From Alishewanella aestuarii B11 (GTDB lineage Bacteria; Pseudomonadota; Gammaproteobacteria; Enterobacterales; Alteromonadaceae), in assembly GCF_000280055.1 (NCBI RefSeq), contig NZ_ALAB01000024.1, forward strand, positions 186,001-250,000: 64,000 bases of DNA. Reading direction: 5' to 3'. The translations under genes and the position numbers were made by a program. This document shows positions 47,302 to 55,724 of the stretch, one piece after another (the stretch's first letter is position 1; each line of letters opens with the position of its first letter). Under the pieces are notes generated by a model. It was not told the origin of the DNA, ran no database searches, and was given only the letters and a program-made list of their open reading frames with translations.

Positions 47302-49083
47302 ATGACGATTATTAAGCATTTTAGCGATACCTCGCCTTTACCGTTAAACCAAGATTACAGCAGTTGCTTAACCGATAATTTGGTGGAGCAAGTGTATATT
47401 CAGCAGCGCGAGCTTAAACATTTAGACCTTTATCAGGTTAGCGCATTGCAAACATTAGCGTTGCATTGCCCTGAGCCTGCCGAGCGGCACGTACGGGTAC
47501 AGGGTGCAACTGCGTTAAAAACTATGCAACTCAGTGGACATAACGAGAATCGTTGGGTGGTGCATCTTGATTTACCGAATTTTCCACATGGCTTATCCAT
47601 CGAAGCCCCATTAGCGCATCTGGATATGTGCTGGCTGCAGGATAACGAGCTGCTTACGCTCACCCCGCAGATTAAAGCGGCCTTGTTTCATGAAGTAGTC
47701 TTTTTTGATTTAAGCCAAATGACGGTAAGCGATTTTTCTGCCTTGCAGGAATTGCCAGACCATAGCTTGGTGGTGTGTTACGGGGGCTATCAACAAGCGG
47801 TTGTGCCTACTTTTGCTAATATTGATCATCTGCTGTTTACCGATATTGCAGGGATCGATTGCCTAACGGTTAGTCAGGTAAAACATCTTGTTGTGCAACG
47901 GGCGATAGGCTTGCGCACTATTGCGGTATTAGAACCGGGTTTGGCACGCCTGCAACTACAACAGTGCCCACAATTTAGTCAGCTCACTGCGCCTGCTGAT
48001 TTTAGCGCTGAGGAAGCGCAGTTAACTGATGCAGCGCATGGCAGTGTTGCTCTTTCCGGCCGCTGGCAAAGCGTTAAACTACGCCGTTGCGCGCTAACTG
48101 AATTAGCTGCCGTGCAAATTGATCAACTTCATGTCACCGATTGCCCTAACCTGCAACGGTTAGCCGTTGGCTCGCCGTTAATTTTTACCAACGGCATCTT
48201 TGCCCCGGAATTACTGGATCAGTCCAGTTTTTCTATTAACGAGGGCATGATTCGTGACACCCTACAAAAACTGACTGAGCATATGGATCAGGAGTTGGTT
48301 GAGGCATTGCTGCAACAGGCTCTTCGTCAATACAAGCCCTACAATGTTGGCCATGCCATTATGCTATTACAAGCCTTAGCCGAGCTTGACTACGATATTG
48401 AGAAATTATGGGAACTCAGGGCGGTCTTGCATCTTAAAAACCAACGTCGCCAGGTACATTTCCGGCAAGAGCCAACGGGCATTAAGCTATCAAACTGGCG
48501 CTGGAATATTAAGGTGGATCGTGTTTTTGAAAGTTATGAGGCTGATTTTTTGTTTTGGCTTAAAGCAAAGCGTAACGGCTTGCCAGAAGCAGACGATTTT
48601 ATGCCCTTGATGGTACAGACGGCATTAACCAGCGAGCCGGTGGCTTTTTTTACCCTGTGTACCATGCTAAGTAGTGAGGCTGTCCATCTGTTGTTGGACG
48701 AGAAGTTGGATTTTCTGGCGGTAATGACGCAGAAAAAACTGGCACAAACTAATACCTGGTTAAATTTGAATGAAAACTTAGTACCCGGGTTAAAACGGTT
48801 ATGTCATTATTTTAAACAGCTTAGCGCAACAGCAGAAGCCGATAACGCTGACCAGCAACAGCTGCTTAAAGAGCTGTTCCAATTTTTGCTGCAAAGCGTA
48901 TCACCTAAATTGCTTAGCGGCATTTTACCTGCTGCCATGCGGGTGTTTCCGGAATATGTTCGGCCTAAGCTTTTAGCCATGGCCTATGACAGTAAATTAC
49001 CCTTTATCACAAGATTTGCAGACGTTTCCTATGACAGTGTAAAGGTATGGTATACCAAGGCGGCACTGGCAAAATCTGCTTAA
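47302..49083 (+). CDS. LRR-like protein of unknown function
   Basis: This 593-residue protein is not recognised. Residues 30-310 show irregular repeats of the form HLDLYQVSALQTLALHCPE, HLLFTDIAGIDCLTVSQ, HLVVQRAIGLRTIAVL and QLHVTDCPNLQRLAVG, about 20-24 residues apart. This resembles a leucine-rich or similar beta-solenoid fold that would bind proteins. The C-terminal 280 residues look alpha-helical (PYNVGHAIMLLQALAEL, QQLLKELFQFLLQSV). No signal peptide or membrane helix is seen. It follows the phosphatase by 15 bases, so the phosphatase may act on what this protein binds; that is inference. Confidence 0.6.
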   Translation: MTIIKHFSDTSPLPLNQDYSSCLTDNLVEQVYIQQRELKHLDLYQVSALQTLALHCPEPAERHVRVQGATALKTMQLSGHNENRWVVHLDLPNFPHGLSIEAPLAHLDMCWLQDNELLTLTPQIKAALFHEVVFFDLSQMTVSDFSALQELPDHSLVVCYGGYQQAVVPTFANIDHLLFTDIAGIDCLTVSQVKHLVVQRAIGLRTIAVLEPGLARLQLQQCPQFSQLTAPADFSAEEAQLTDAAHGSVALSGRWQSVKLRRCALTELAAVQIDQLHVTDCPNLQRLAVGSPLIFTNGIFAPELLDQSSFSINEGMIRDTLQKLTEHMDQELVEALLQQALRQYKPYNVGHAIMLLQALAELDYDIEKLWELRAVLHLKNQRRQVHFRQEPTGIKLSNWRWNIKVDRVFESYEADFLFWLKAKRNGLPEADDFMPLMVQTALTSEPVAFFTLCTMLSSEAVHLLLDEKLDFLAVMTQKKLAQTNTWLNLNENLVPGLKRLCHYFKQLSATAEADNADQQQLLKELFQFLLQSVSPKLLSGILPAAMRVFPEYVRPKLLAMAYDSKLPFITRFADVSYDSVKVWYTKAALAKSA

Positions 49084-49093
49084 TCACTTAATC

Positions 49094-49128
49094 AAAACGC
49101 CAGCTATCGTTATAATGCTGGCGTTTTT
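49094..49128 (+). terminator. Terminator between LRR-like and DUF2201 genes
   Basis: AACGCCAGC pairs with GCTGGCGTT around a 12-base loop, followed by TTT. A upstream and T downstream runs make it bidirectional for the two convergent genes. Confidence 0.88.
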
Positions 49129-49174
49129 GGCTTAAGGTTTAACCATAATCGTGTATTCCACTATTCTATCCGGC

Positions 49175-50437
49175 TTATTGAAGATGCAGCACTTCGCCCC
49201 ACTTTACCGGCGGCTCGCCATTAGGGCTTAGCACCCAAATGACCGGATATGCAGGTGCCTCGACTGGCGCATTGCCATAACCATCTGTAAAAAATATCAG
49301 CGCATTGGGTATGCCCACATGGTCCGGCTCGTCAGCGATATAATGAAATACCGGAGTAAAGCTGGTGCCACCCAACCCCTTTGCTTGCCACTTTGTTAGC
49401 GCCGGCAGATCAGATTTGTCATAAAAACTAACATCGGTAATGCTGGCATCGCAGCTTATCACCTGCAATTGTACCTGTTCAAAACCCTGTAAGATGGCAG
49501 TAAGCTCGGCTAAAAACTTTGGTAAGTCTTGTAAGGTGCTACCACTGGTATCAATGGCGAGTGTCAACCGCAGACACTGCCCTTGCCTGCCTGGCAAATA
49601 TAAACCCTGGGCCAGATAGCGTCGGGCCGGTTTATGCCATTGATAACTGCCACTTATGGTGCGCTGAATAAAACGTTGCAATAAGGTAGGCCAATTCAGT
49701 TGTGGTTTCAGCGCATTTTTTATTACCTGTTGCACATCTGCCCCGAAGCTACCTGCAGTAATCCCAGTGACTTGTCCCGCTGCAGCGGTAAATTCGCGCC
49801 AACGTTCAACATCCATTTCAGCGGGGCTTTGTGGTCGAAAATCGGGGTCGATCTTAAATTCCTCTAAATCTGGCATACTGAGGTCAGGTTGATGTTGGTC
49901 AAACTGTGCTCCGCCAGCGGGTAATCGATTACCAGGCTGATAGTAGGTTTCTGTCCACTCGTTGTCCGGTAATTTACCCAACAAGGTGTAAATTTGCTCG
50001 GCAGATTTACCCCGATAATTCTGATCAAACAAAATATTATTGGGCAGATCATCACGTTTAAAAAAGTAGCTCAGGATGCCATTAATTTCATAATCACAGG
50101 CGAAATTCCACCGCTGTTGATCACGCTGTTGCTGGCGTAGAAAATGCCCCATTACGCAATGCCACACCTCATGTGCGATAACGAAACGGCGCTGTGGCGC
50201 ACTGCATTTACGCATAAAATCCAGGTTAAAAAAGATATGCTGGCTGTCGGTGCAGGCGGTGGGCAGCCGATCATCCACCACCACCACCATGTTTAAACGC
50301 ATGGCCAGCACCGCCACAAAAGGCTGGCTCAGCAACATATCCGATCGCAGTTGCGTTAACTCTTCTTGCATCTGCTGTTTATCCCGCAGTTCCAGCGCAT
50401 TAGGATAGCGGCAATGAATACTGAGCGGCGCTGTCAT
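49175..50437 (-). CDS. DUF2201 metallopeptidase-like / vWA-like protein
   Basis: This 420-residue protein has an N-terminal zinc-protease-like motif HEVWHCVMGH near residue 87 (HExxH) and a C-terminal von Willebrand A-like domain with a MIDAS start DTSGS near residue 294 and FFTDGYG. This architecture is the DUF2201 family, regularly encoded with a MoxR ATPase. It overlaps the upstream MoxR gene by 4 bases. By analogy, the ATPase remodels a client presented through the vWA domain. The HExxH residues appear intact. Confidence 0.88.
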   Translation of the reverse strand: MTAPLSIHCRYPNALELRDKQQMQEELTQLRSDMLLSQPFVAVLAMRLNMVVVVDDRLPTACTDSQHIFFNLDFMRKCSAPQRRFVIAHEVWHCVMGHFLRQQQRDQQRWNFACDYEINGILSYFFKRDDLPNNILFDQNYRGKSAEQIYTLLGKLPDNEWTETYYQPGNRLPAGGAQFDQHQPDLSMPDLEEFKIDPDFRPQSPAEMDVERWREFTAAAGQVTGITAGSFGADVQQVIKNALKPQLNWPTLLQRFIQRTISGSYQWHKPARRYLAQGLYLPGRQGQCLRLTLAIDTSGSTLQDLPKFLAELTAILQGFEQVQLQVISCDASITDVSFYDKSDLPALTKWQAKGLGGTSFTPVFHYIADEPDHVGIPNALIFFTDGYGNAPVEAPAYPVIWVLSPNGEPPVKWGEVLHLQ

Positions 50438-51561
50438 ATTGGTGCATCCTCGGCCAGGTTAGCCCCTTTACCCAAATTAACGTGCTGGCCGTGTTTATCA
50501 GACCACTGGCTAAACTTGCTATGCCCCAGCAGTAATTCGGTTCTTCTTTGCACTTCACTCTCTTTTGGATGCTGTAAACAATCTACTAATGCCAAGGTCG
50601 CGAAATCGGCGCTCATGGCAACGCCAATATCCAGAAAACGTCCGATTCGGGTGTCTAACATGGTATCTTGCCGCCAAAGCTGATGACTTAACGCTGAGCA
50701 GAAAGCAAAAAGCATATCTGGCCGCTCTGGGATCTCTATAGGCACTTTGCCGTTAAGCATTAAATCAATATCTGGCATCTCAGAGCGTGATTTTAAAAAG
50801 GCGATTAACTGATAAGCCGCCCCCGGCCCCACTAAACCACAGAGTATTTTTTGCAGCAGGCTTTCGCCTAATTGCTCACGCTGCTTGAGATAAAACGATA
50901 CTTTCTCCCAACTGCGCGGGCTGGGCCAACCCCGCTCAACATCGGTTTCCATATCAAAAAAACATTGTGGTTGATAACGTAAAAAGGCAATCAGGCCATC
51001 GTCGAGTTCATGATTGCGTGCCCACAGCGTCCAGCTGTTTAAGTCAGCTTTAAGCTCCAAATGGCAAAACCGGTTCGCTAAGGCGCTAGACATGGTATAG
51101 GCCACTGCGCGATCGCCACTGCGATTCCCAGCCGCTAATACCAACCAGCCAGGGGGTAATTGGTAAAGATCACCCAGCCGCCGATCGAGAATAATCTCAT
51201 AAGCTGCAACTTGCAGGCTGCGATCGGCCGCAGTGATTTCATCAAACAAAATAATGCCACGGCTGTTCGGATCGCGTGGCCATTCGCCACTGAGTAACCA
51301 GTCAACCTGATTACCGCGCACTACCGGTAAACCACGAATATCCACCGGCTCACGCTGTGCAAGCCGGATATCGATAAAACCAATCCCCTGTTTTTTGCAC
51401 AGCTCACGAACGATAGTGCTTTTACCCACACCTGGTGGGCCCCATAGCATCACCGGCGCGACCAGCGATGCATGCTCAGCGTTTTCCAGCAACTTAAGTT
51501 GAAGCGATAGAAATTGTTGTAGCTCTTTTGGGGTGGTTAAGATCTGGCGATTTGCGGACAT
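50434..51561 (-). CDS. MoxR-family AAA+ ATPase
   Basis: This AAA+ chaperone-type ATPase of 375 residues has Walker A WGPPGVGKSTIVREL near residue 45, Walker B GIILFDEITAAD near residue 105, and sensor 1 LVLAAGNRSGD. MoxR ATPases act with vWA proteins, here the DUF2201 gene overlapping by 4 bases. ATG 51561 is preferred over GTG 51567 because AGAGG lies six bases in front. A perfect-arm shared operator lies 44 bases upstream of this start. Confidence 0.9.
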   Translation of the reverse strand: MSANRQILTTPKELQQFLSLQLKLLENAEHASLVAPVMLWGPPGVGKSTIVRELCKKQGIGFIDIRLAQREPVDIRGLPVVRGNQVDWLLSGEWPRDPNSRGIILFDEITAADRSLQVAAYEIILDRRLGDLYQLPPGWLVLAAGNRSGDRAVAYTMSSALANRFCHLELKADLNSWTLWARNHELDDGLIAFLRYQPQCFFDMETDVERGWPSPRSWEKVSFYLKQREQLGESLLQKILCGLVGPGAAYQLIAFLKSRSEMPDIDLMLNGKVPIEIPERPDMLFAFCSALSHQLWRQDTMLDTRIGRFLDIGVAMSADFATLALVDCLQHPKESEVQRRTELLLGHSKFSQWSDKHGQHVNLGKGANLAEDAPI

Positions 51562-51604
51562 AGACACCTCTGACTAGTAGATAACCCAGCATAAGGCAGT
51601 GTCG

Positions 51605-51619
51605 CGACAAGATATGTCG
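51605..51619 (-). promoter_or_regulatory. Shared operator, site 4 (MoxR promoter)
   Basis: CGACAAGATATGTCG; both arms perfect, flanked by further GCG/CGC so the symmetry extends to 17 bases. It is 44 bases upstream of moxR. On the minus strand the centre reads TATCTT, a good -10 match. Confidence 0.75.
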
Positions 51620-51727
51620 CGCCATTACCGAAGTTGAAAAATCAATGAGATAAGAGTGAAAAATGATGTATAAGCAGCCAGGCTTTACCTTAGGCAAAGG
51701 CATTCAAGCACTGGCTTACTGCGCGAA

Positions 51728-52765
51728 CTAGGTTAATGACGAGAGCAACGCCGCAAGCTGCGGGTTTGAATACCGGTAGCTCACAATTTTTACCTCTAAG
51801 GCGTAATCTTTATAACGAGTACAGGCTTGTTTAATCGCATTTAAGATCCACTGCGGTTGGTTACCAAAGGCGCCTCCGCCTAACAGCGTTAAATACAGCC
51901 GTTTATTGCCGGTGCGCTTTGCATTCACAACCGCTGCCGCAAAGGTTGCTTCATAGGCAGCTTCCAGAATTAAGCTTGCCAATGGCTGCCATAAATCATT
52001 GGAGTGGTAGCTATAAGCCACAGGCATTGCAGAGCAATAGGCTTGAGTAACCAAATGTGATGCCTGCTTTATCGTTACCTGAGTATCATATTGCAGCCCT
52101 ATGCAAACCAGCTCTTTTAACTGCTGATATTCCGTTGGGTTTAGCCCTGCAAGCACCTTATTGATCAGAATAAGTTGCTGTTTACTTGGCAGTGCATACC
52201 CATTTTGCATTACCCAGGGTGACGTAATATTTGCATAGTCCGTTGCTGCCAGTTGACTGAAGTAACGCACCAATGCCTGCTCCAGCGAAGCAAGCATATT
52301 AAGCTGCTTATTGGCTGTTTGACCCAGCTGTTCGCCAACTGGTACAAAGTAATTGCGGTATATTAACCCCGCGCCGCAGGCAATGGCACAGGCAGGCCCC
52401 TGTGTTTTGTCGTTTTGATAGCGGGTAACACCCTGCTCCGGCGTTACATCTGGTGAGACCATCTCTAGTAGATTAAACTGCGATGCAACCTGGAATAAAG
52501 CACCGGCATTATCTGGGTTGGCATGCAATTCTTGTACATCCGCTACCACTTCTTCCAGCGACAAAACGCCGGTTACCACTGCATCGGTATGCAAAACCAA
52601 CTGCGCCTGTTCGTTTAACTCCGCTAACGATGGGGTACTAAGTGTCCCTGCTTGCACCACCTTACCCGAGTTTTTAAACAATAGCTTGTCGCCTTGTATT
52701 GCAATCTGTTGATGTACCTGTGATGCATCCTGTTCAATAAAACCGGTTAGCTCTTCAAACCACAT
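51728..52765 (-). CDS. Unknown protein with macrodomain/PARG-like motifs
   Basis: This 345-residue protein has no clear family. DNAGALFQVASQFNLLE (about residues 82-98) resembles the glycine-rich Q-x-x binding segment of PARG-type macrodomains, and LTLLGGGAFGNQ near the C-terminus resembles their phosphate-binding loop (GCGxFGN in microbial PARGs). If correct it would bind or hydrolyse ADP-ribose. The call is from two motifs only and the spacing is long. It follows the MoxR promoter region in the same orientation but has no shared operator of its own. Confidence 0.45.
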   Translation of the reverse strand: MWFEELTGFIEQDASQVHQQIAIQGDKLLFKNSGKVVQAGTLSTPSLAELNEQAQLVLHTDAVVTGVLSLEEVVADVQELHANPDNAGALFQVASQFNLLEMVSPDVTPEQGVTRYQNDKTQGPACAIACGAGLIYRNYFVPVGEQLGQTANKQLNMLASLEQALVRYFSQLAATDYANITSPWVMQNGYALPSKQQLILINKVLAGLNPTEYQQLKELVCIGLQYDTQVTIKQASHLVTQAYCSAMPVAYSYHSNDLWQPLASLILEAAYEATFAAAVVNAKRTGNKRLYLTLLGGGAFGNQPQWILNAIKQACTRYKDYALEVKIVSYRYSNPQLAALLSSLT

Positions 52766-52819
52766 CCCACTCCCCCTGGTAAACCTTGATTAATATGTTC
52801 AGATTGTGCTGGCACAGTT

Positions 52820-53521
52820 TTAACTGCTGGCGAACTTAGCAAGCGCTTTATTACATTGTTCTTCGGCAAATGCGAATAAACACATTTCAAGAGCATAAAG
52901 AGGAATATTTGATAACGCTTTAGAACAGCTGTTTAGCAAGGTTAAGTAAGTTTGGTAGGTTTCATTTTTTGGAATGGCATCCCATCCAACAGTATGTAAA
53001 GCATTTGACTTGAAAGATGGGTGAAACACAAATCCCTGTTTTTTTGTTGCATGCCCGATAATATTATTTCGGCCAGAAACATAGTTAAACGTAAGTCCTC
53101 GCCGGACACCGTTTAAGAATTGAGAGGCATTTAAGCAAGCTGCCACTCTGGCATCGTAGATAGCGTATTGCTCTGGCGCTGCGATCGCAAAAATCTTTGA
53201 ATAACTTGCAACTCCCTGCAGAGGCGTAATCGGTCTCTGGAGATCTGCCTGTGTTACGTATCTATCAAGTGTTTCAACTTTGTTTGCTCTGACGCCGCCC
53301 CAATCGGCCACCACAAACCTCGCCAATTCTTTTTTCTTCTCAAAGTCTGCACTTTTCCATTCCTTGTTTAAGAATTTTTTCAGTTCAACATTGGCGTCAT
53401 AACCCGACAGTGGAGTGGAAGAAAACCCGTCAACAACGGGAATTTTCCAGGTATATTCATGCTGAAGTCGAGGTTGAACTTCCTCGTAAAAACCTAGAAT
53501 TGCAGATACCGCTTCTTTCAT
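52820..53521 (-). CDS. Hypothetical protein, possible HhH/OGG-like fold
   Basis: This 233-residue helical protein is not recognised. The blocks ARFVVADWGGVRANKVETL and SKIFAIAAPEQYAIYDARVA look like a conserved pattern found in uncharacterised accessory-region proteins. The Tyr-Ala-Ile-Tyr-Asp-x-Arg-Val motif in particular resembles HhH-type glycosylase relatives. No catalytic Lys/Asp pair can be assigned with confidence. It has the same orientation as its neighbours, with 54 bases to the next gene. Confidence 0.5.
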   Translation of the reverse strand: MKEAVSAILGFYEEVQPRLQHEYTWKIPVVDGFSSTPLSGYDANVELKKFLNKEWKSADFEKKKELARFVVADWGGVRANKVETLDRYVTQADLQRPITPLQGVASYSKIFAIAAPEQYAIYDARVAACLNASQFLNGVRRGLTFNYVSGRNNIIGHATKKQGFVFHPSFKSNALHTVGWDAIPKNETYQTYLTLLNSCSKALSNIPLYALEMCLFAFAEEQCNKALAKFASS

Positions 53522-53575
53522 TAATTATCCTTAATTACAGATTTCAGTTCTTTGAAACATAAACATAGTGACGCA

Positions 53576-53785
53576 TCAGTACACCGGTGGCGGCACTAAC
53601 GCCATCAAGGCATTCCCTTTTGCGATTTGACGACCACTGCGTAAATCCATGGTCATATCCATACCTTTATAGTATCGACCAATCGGCACGCCATCGGCTA
53701 GTCGAATAGTTTGATCGCCATTTGGCTCAGTATTGATAAAGGCGTATACCCGCCCGGCACCGTCACGTAACATCGTTCGAGACAT
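53576..53785 (-). CDS. Small hypothetical protein
   Basis: This 69-residue protein is unrecognised. It contains a beta-rich core with GVPIGRYYKGMDMTMDLRSG and ends GNALMALVPPPVY. The regular hydrophobic pattern and the clean ATG spacing support coding. It lies divergent from the 134-residue gene across a 212-base interval that carries a LexA-type box. Confidence 0.55.
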   Translation of the reverse strand: MSRTMLRDGAGRVYAFINTEPNGDQTIRLADGVPIGRYYKGMDMTMDLRSGRQIAKGNALMALVPPPVY

Positions 53786-53893
53786 AAATTTCCTCGTATG
53801 AGATAGGGCGAAGCCAAAAACAAAGTTAACTTAAGGATAGGTTAATGTTTAATTATTGACGGCAATCCTAATCCGGTATTTACATTTACACCA

Positions 53894-53913
53894 TACTGTT
53901 TCAACATACAGTG
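53894..53913. promoter_or_regulatory. LexA (SOS) box
   Basis: TACTGT-N8-ACAGTG matches the enterobacterial LexA consensus TACTGT-N8-ACAGTA at all positions but the last. It is 85 bases upstream of the plus-strand 134-residue gene and 109 bases upstream of the minus-strand small gene, and could control either. The rest of 53,786-53,997 shows nothing else. Confidence 0.78.
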
Positions 53914-53997
53914 TATGCAAAACAAGCATATCCGTTTTGACTCGATCGTTTTTAGTCGTTAGGCTGCGCGGATTAACCTGAAGGGAAGCAATTTAAA

Positions 53998-54402
53998 ATG
54001 CCACAACATATTCAATACATTGATAAAATTTGTCGAGAAAAACAACGAGACGTGCTCTACCTCACTTTTAACAGTCAGGCTTTTACAACCCCCGATTGGT
54101 CCTCTTGGAAAAGTCGGCAAGACATTATCGACTGGCTCGATAAGAACCACATCAATCATGTCCCCTGCGGTGATGTTGCCAGTGAATATGAATTGTCGTC
54201 CTATAAAGGACAAATCTATGTCGATGTTCCTTTTGATGAATCTGATCCAGACTTTATAAAGTTAAGCCGCTTTCTGGAGTATCCGGATGGGAGCTGCAAA
54301 TTCGAAGGTGTCACTTTTTGTTATCTACCCTTAGAGCATGCGATGAAGAACCAGCATCATGATGAACCTGGCTTTTGGGATGCATTGATGGAGGATTTTT
54401 AG
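53998..54402 (+). CDS. 134-residue hypothetical protein, putatively SOS-controlled
   Basis: This acidic protein is unrecognised. The N-terminal half has alternating strand and helix (KQRDVLYLTFNSQ, SRQDIIDWLDKNHI), followed by GQIYVDVPFDESDPDF, and the C-terminus ends DEPGFWDALMEDF. No catalytic motif is evident. A LexA-type box 85 bases upstream suggests induction by DNA damage. The start is the first ATG of the frame, with GAAGG about 16 bases upstream, so the ribosome site is weak. Confidence 0.6.
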   Translation: MPQHIQYIDKICREKQRDVLYLTFNSQAFTTPDWSSWKSRQDIIDWLDKNHINHVPCGDVASEYELSSYKGQIYVDVPFDESDPDFIKLSRFLEYPDGSCKFEGVTFCYLPLEHAMKNQHHDEPGFWDALMEDF

Positions 54403-54442
54403 TCAGTATATGGCTCCTTTGGAGCGGCAGGAACTCAACCCT

Positions 54443-54457
54443 CGACACATTCTGCCG
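54443..54457 (+). promoter_or_regulatory. Shared operator, site 5
   Basis: CGACACATTCTGCCG, one mismatch in the right arm, 47 bases upstream of the 103-residue gene. The left half (TCGACACAT) is identical to site 3. Confidence 0.6.
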
Positions 54458-54503
54458 CGCTGCGACGTTATGCTGCTTCTAAAGACGATACCGAGGATAA
54501 GTC

Positions 54504-54815
54504 ATGGTCACAATTGAGCTGGAACGTATTAGTAACTTTTTACTCCTGCCCACTATAGCGGCTGAAGAAGACTACGTACTTACCCAAGGCCAGGATGAAC
54601 TAAGCTGGTTTGTGTTAACCGCAGCTTACAACACGCAAATTTTACAACAACTTGCAGATCAGCTGCCCAATGAAGCTCAGTCACGTTTATTGCTTATGAT
54701 GCAAGGTACCTTTTTACCGCTAGAGCGCCAGGGCAACCTGTTATTACTACCGCAGTTAGTCTGCAACGAAGATCGTAGGGCGCAATTCTATTTAAAGGTC
54801 GCACCAAACAAATAA
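54504..54815 (+). CDS. 103-residue protein of the operator regulon
   Basis: This acidic, probably cytoplasmic protein is unrecognised, with hydrophobic strands (ERISNFLLLP, RQGNLLLLPQLV) and a helical middle. No motif points to an activity. Coding is supported by the shared operator 47 bases upstream and by AT-balanced flanks. GAGGATAAG precedes the ATG. It is convergent with the PP2C gene across 78 bases. Confidence 0.6.
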   Translation: MVTIELERISNFLLLPTIAAEEDYVLTQGQDELSWFVLTAAYNTQILQQLADQLPNEAQSRLLLMMQGTFLPLERQGNLLLLPQLVCNEDRRAQFYLKVAPNK

Positions 54816-54893
54816 AGCTTTGTTTACCTTTAGCCCAGCCTGGGTTCATATACCCCATTAGAATTGAGCTACCCACAAAGCTCACACTGCACA

Positions 54894-55679
54894 TTAGCAC
54901 TCACCAGCGTTAGCCATCGGCCGCAGCCACAATAAACTAGCATTGTCTGTTGCGCCCCGCTCCAATATCAGGCTCTGCAGTTGTTGCAACGCTGTGGCGC
55001 TATCAGCAACAGCAAACATCTCAGCTAACTCCTCTGGTGTAACCAGGTCATGCACACCGTCTGTGGTGAGCACAAATTGATCGCCGGTTTGCAAGGCGCC
55101 ATCTGATACCGCAACAGTAAAATCAGCCGCCTCACTATCGGCAGCCAGATAACTGGTTAACGCCCGGTAGCATTGAGCCAGGCCGGTTTGTTGTTTTAGC
55201 TCTGCGCTATCATTCTGCCAGTCATGATCCTCACTCAGTTGTTGCAACTGACCATTTCGCAAACGCCAAATACGGCTATCACCGGCATTAATTGCCACAA
55301 AGCGCTCTGCGCTTAAATGCAATGCCGCTATGGTAGTTGCTGCCCCAAAACTCTGCCGTTTGCGGCCGAGCGTATCGACAAGATATTGTTGGGCCAGACT
55401 TAACTGCCTACTGGAAAACCCTGTACCAGGCCAGTGCTGTAGCAAATACTTAACAACGCTGGAGCTTGCTATAGCCGCTGCTGGGCTGGCAGATACCCCA
55501 TCAGCGGCCAGCAATAAACTGTTTGGCGATGGCAGCTCCAGCACTTGATTAACTTGATCTTGCTGCAGTAGCATTGGCACCTCACCGGCAGCAGCATAGC
55601 CGAGAGCATCTTGCTGCGACCATTTAGCACCTGTCGCGTTAAAACCACTTAGTTGTAATATCGCCAGCTGGTAAGGCAT
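54894..55679 (-). CDS. PP2C-family Ser/Thr protein phosphatase
   Basis: This metal-dependent PPM phosphatase has 261 residues. Metal-binding motifs are LLAADGVSASP, INAGDSRIWRL, LTTDGVHDLV and GATDNASLLWL, so the core aspartates are present. It is expected to dephosphorylate Ser/Thr residues. No Ser/Thr kinase is encoded nearby. The start at 55679 (MPYQLAI) has AGGAG at proper distance; the open frame continues to 55778 through the operator. A shared operator lies 46 bases upstream, tying this gene to the AAA+/MoxR cluster. Confidence 0.88.
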   Translation of the reverse strand: MPYQLAILQLSGFNATGAKWSQQDALGYAAAGEVPMLLQQDQVNQVLELPSPNSLLLAADGVSASPAAAIASSSVVKYLLQHWPGTGFSSRQLSLAQQYLVDTLGRKRQSFGAATTIAALHLSAERFVAINAGDSRIWRLRNGQLQQLSEDHDWQNDSAELKQQTGLAQCYRALTSYLAADSEAADFTVAVSDGALQTGDQFVLTTDGVHDLVTPEELAEMFAVADSATALQQLQSLILERGATDNASLLWLRPMANAGEC

Positions 55680-55724
55680 TAACAGACTCCTATCATGACC
55701 AATTGCCAGCATATAGAACATTTG

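Noticed and set aside
49175-51561. Possible magnesium or cobalt chelatase, or nitric-oxide reductase NorQ/NorD pair
   Set aside because: The HExxH plus vWA arrangement in the partner is DUF2201, and no metal-chelatase or nor genes are nearby.
54020-54259. Alternative plus-strand frame inside the 134-residue gene
   Set aside because: Ser/Thr/Met-rich shadow frame with no ribosome site; the 53,998 frame fits better.
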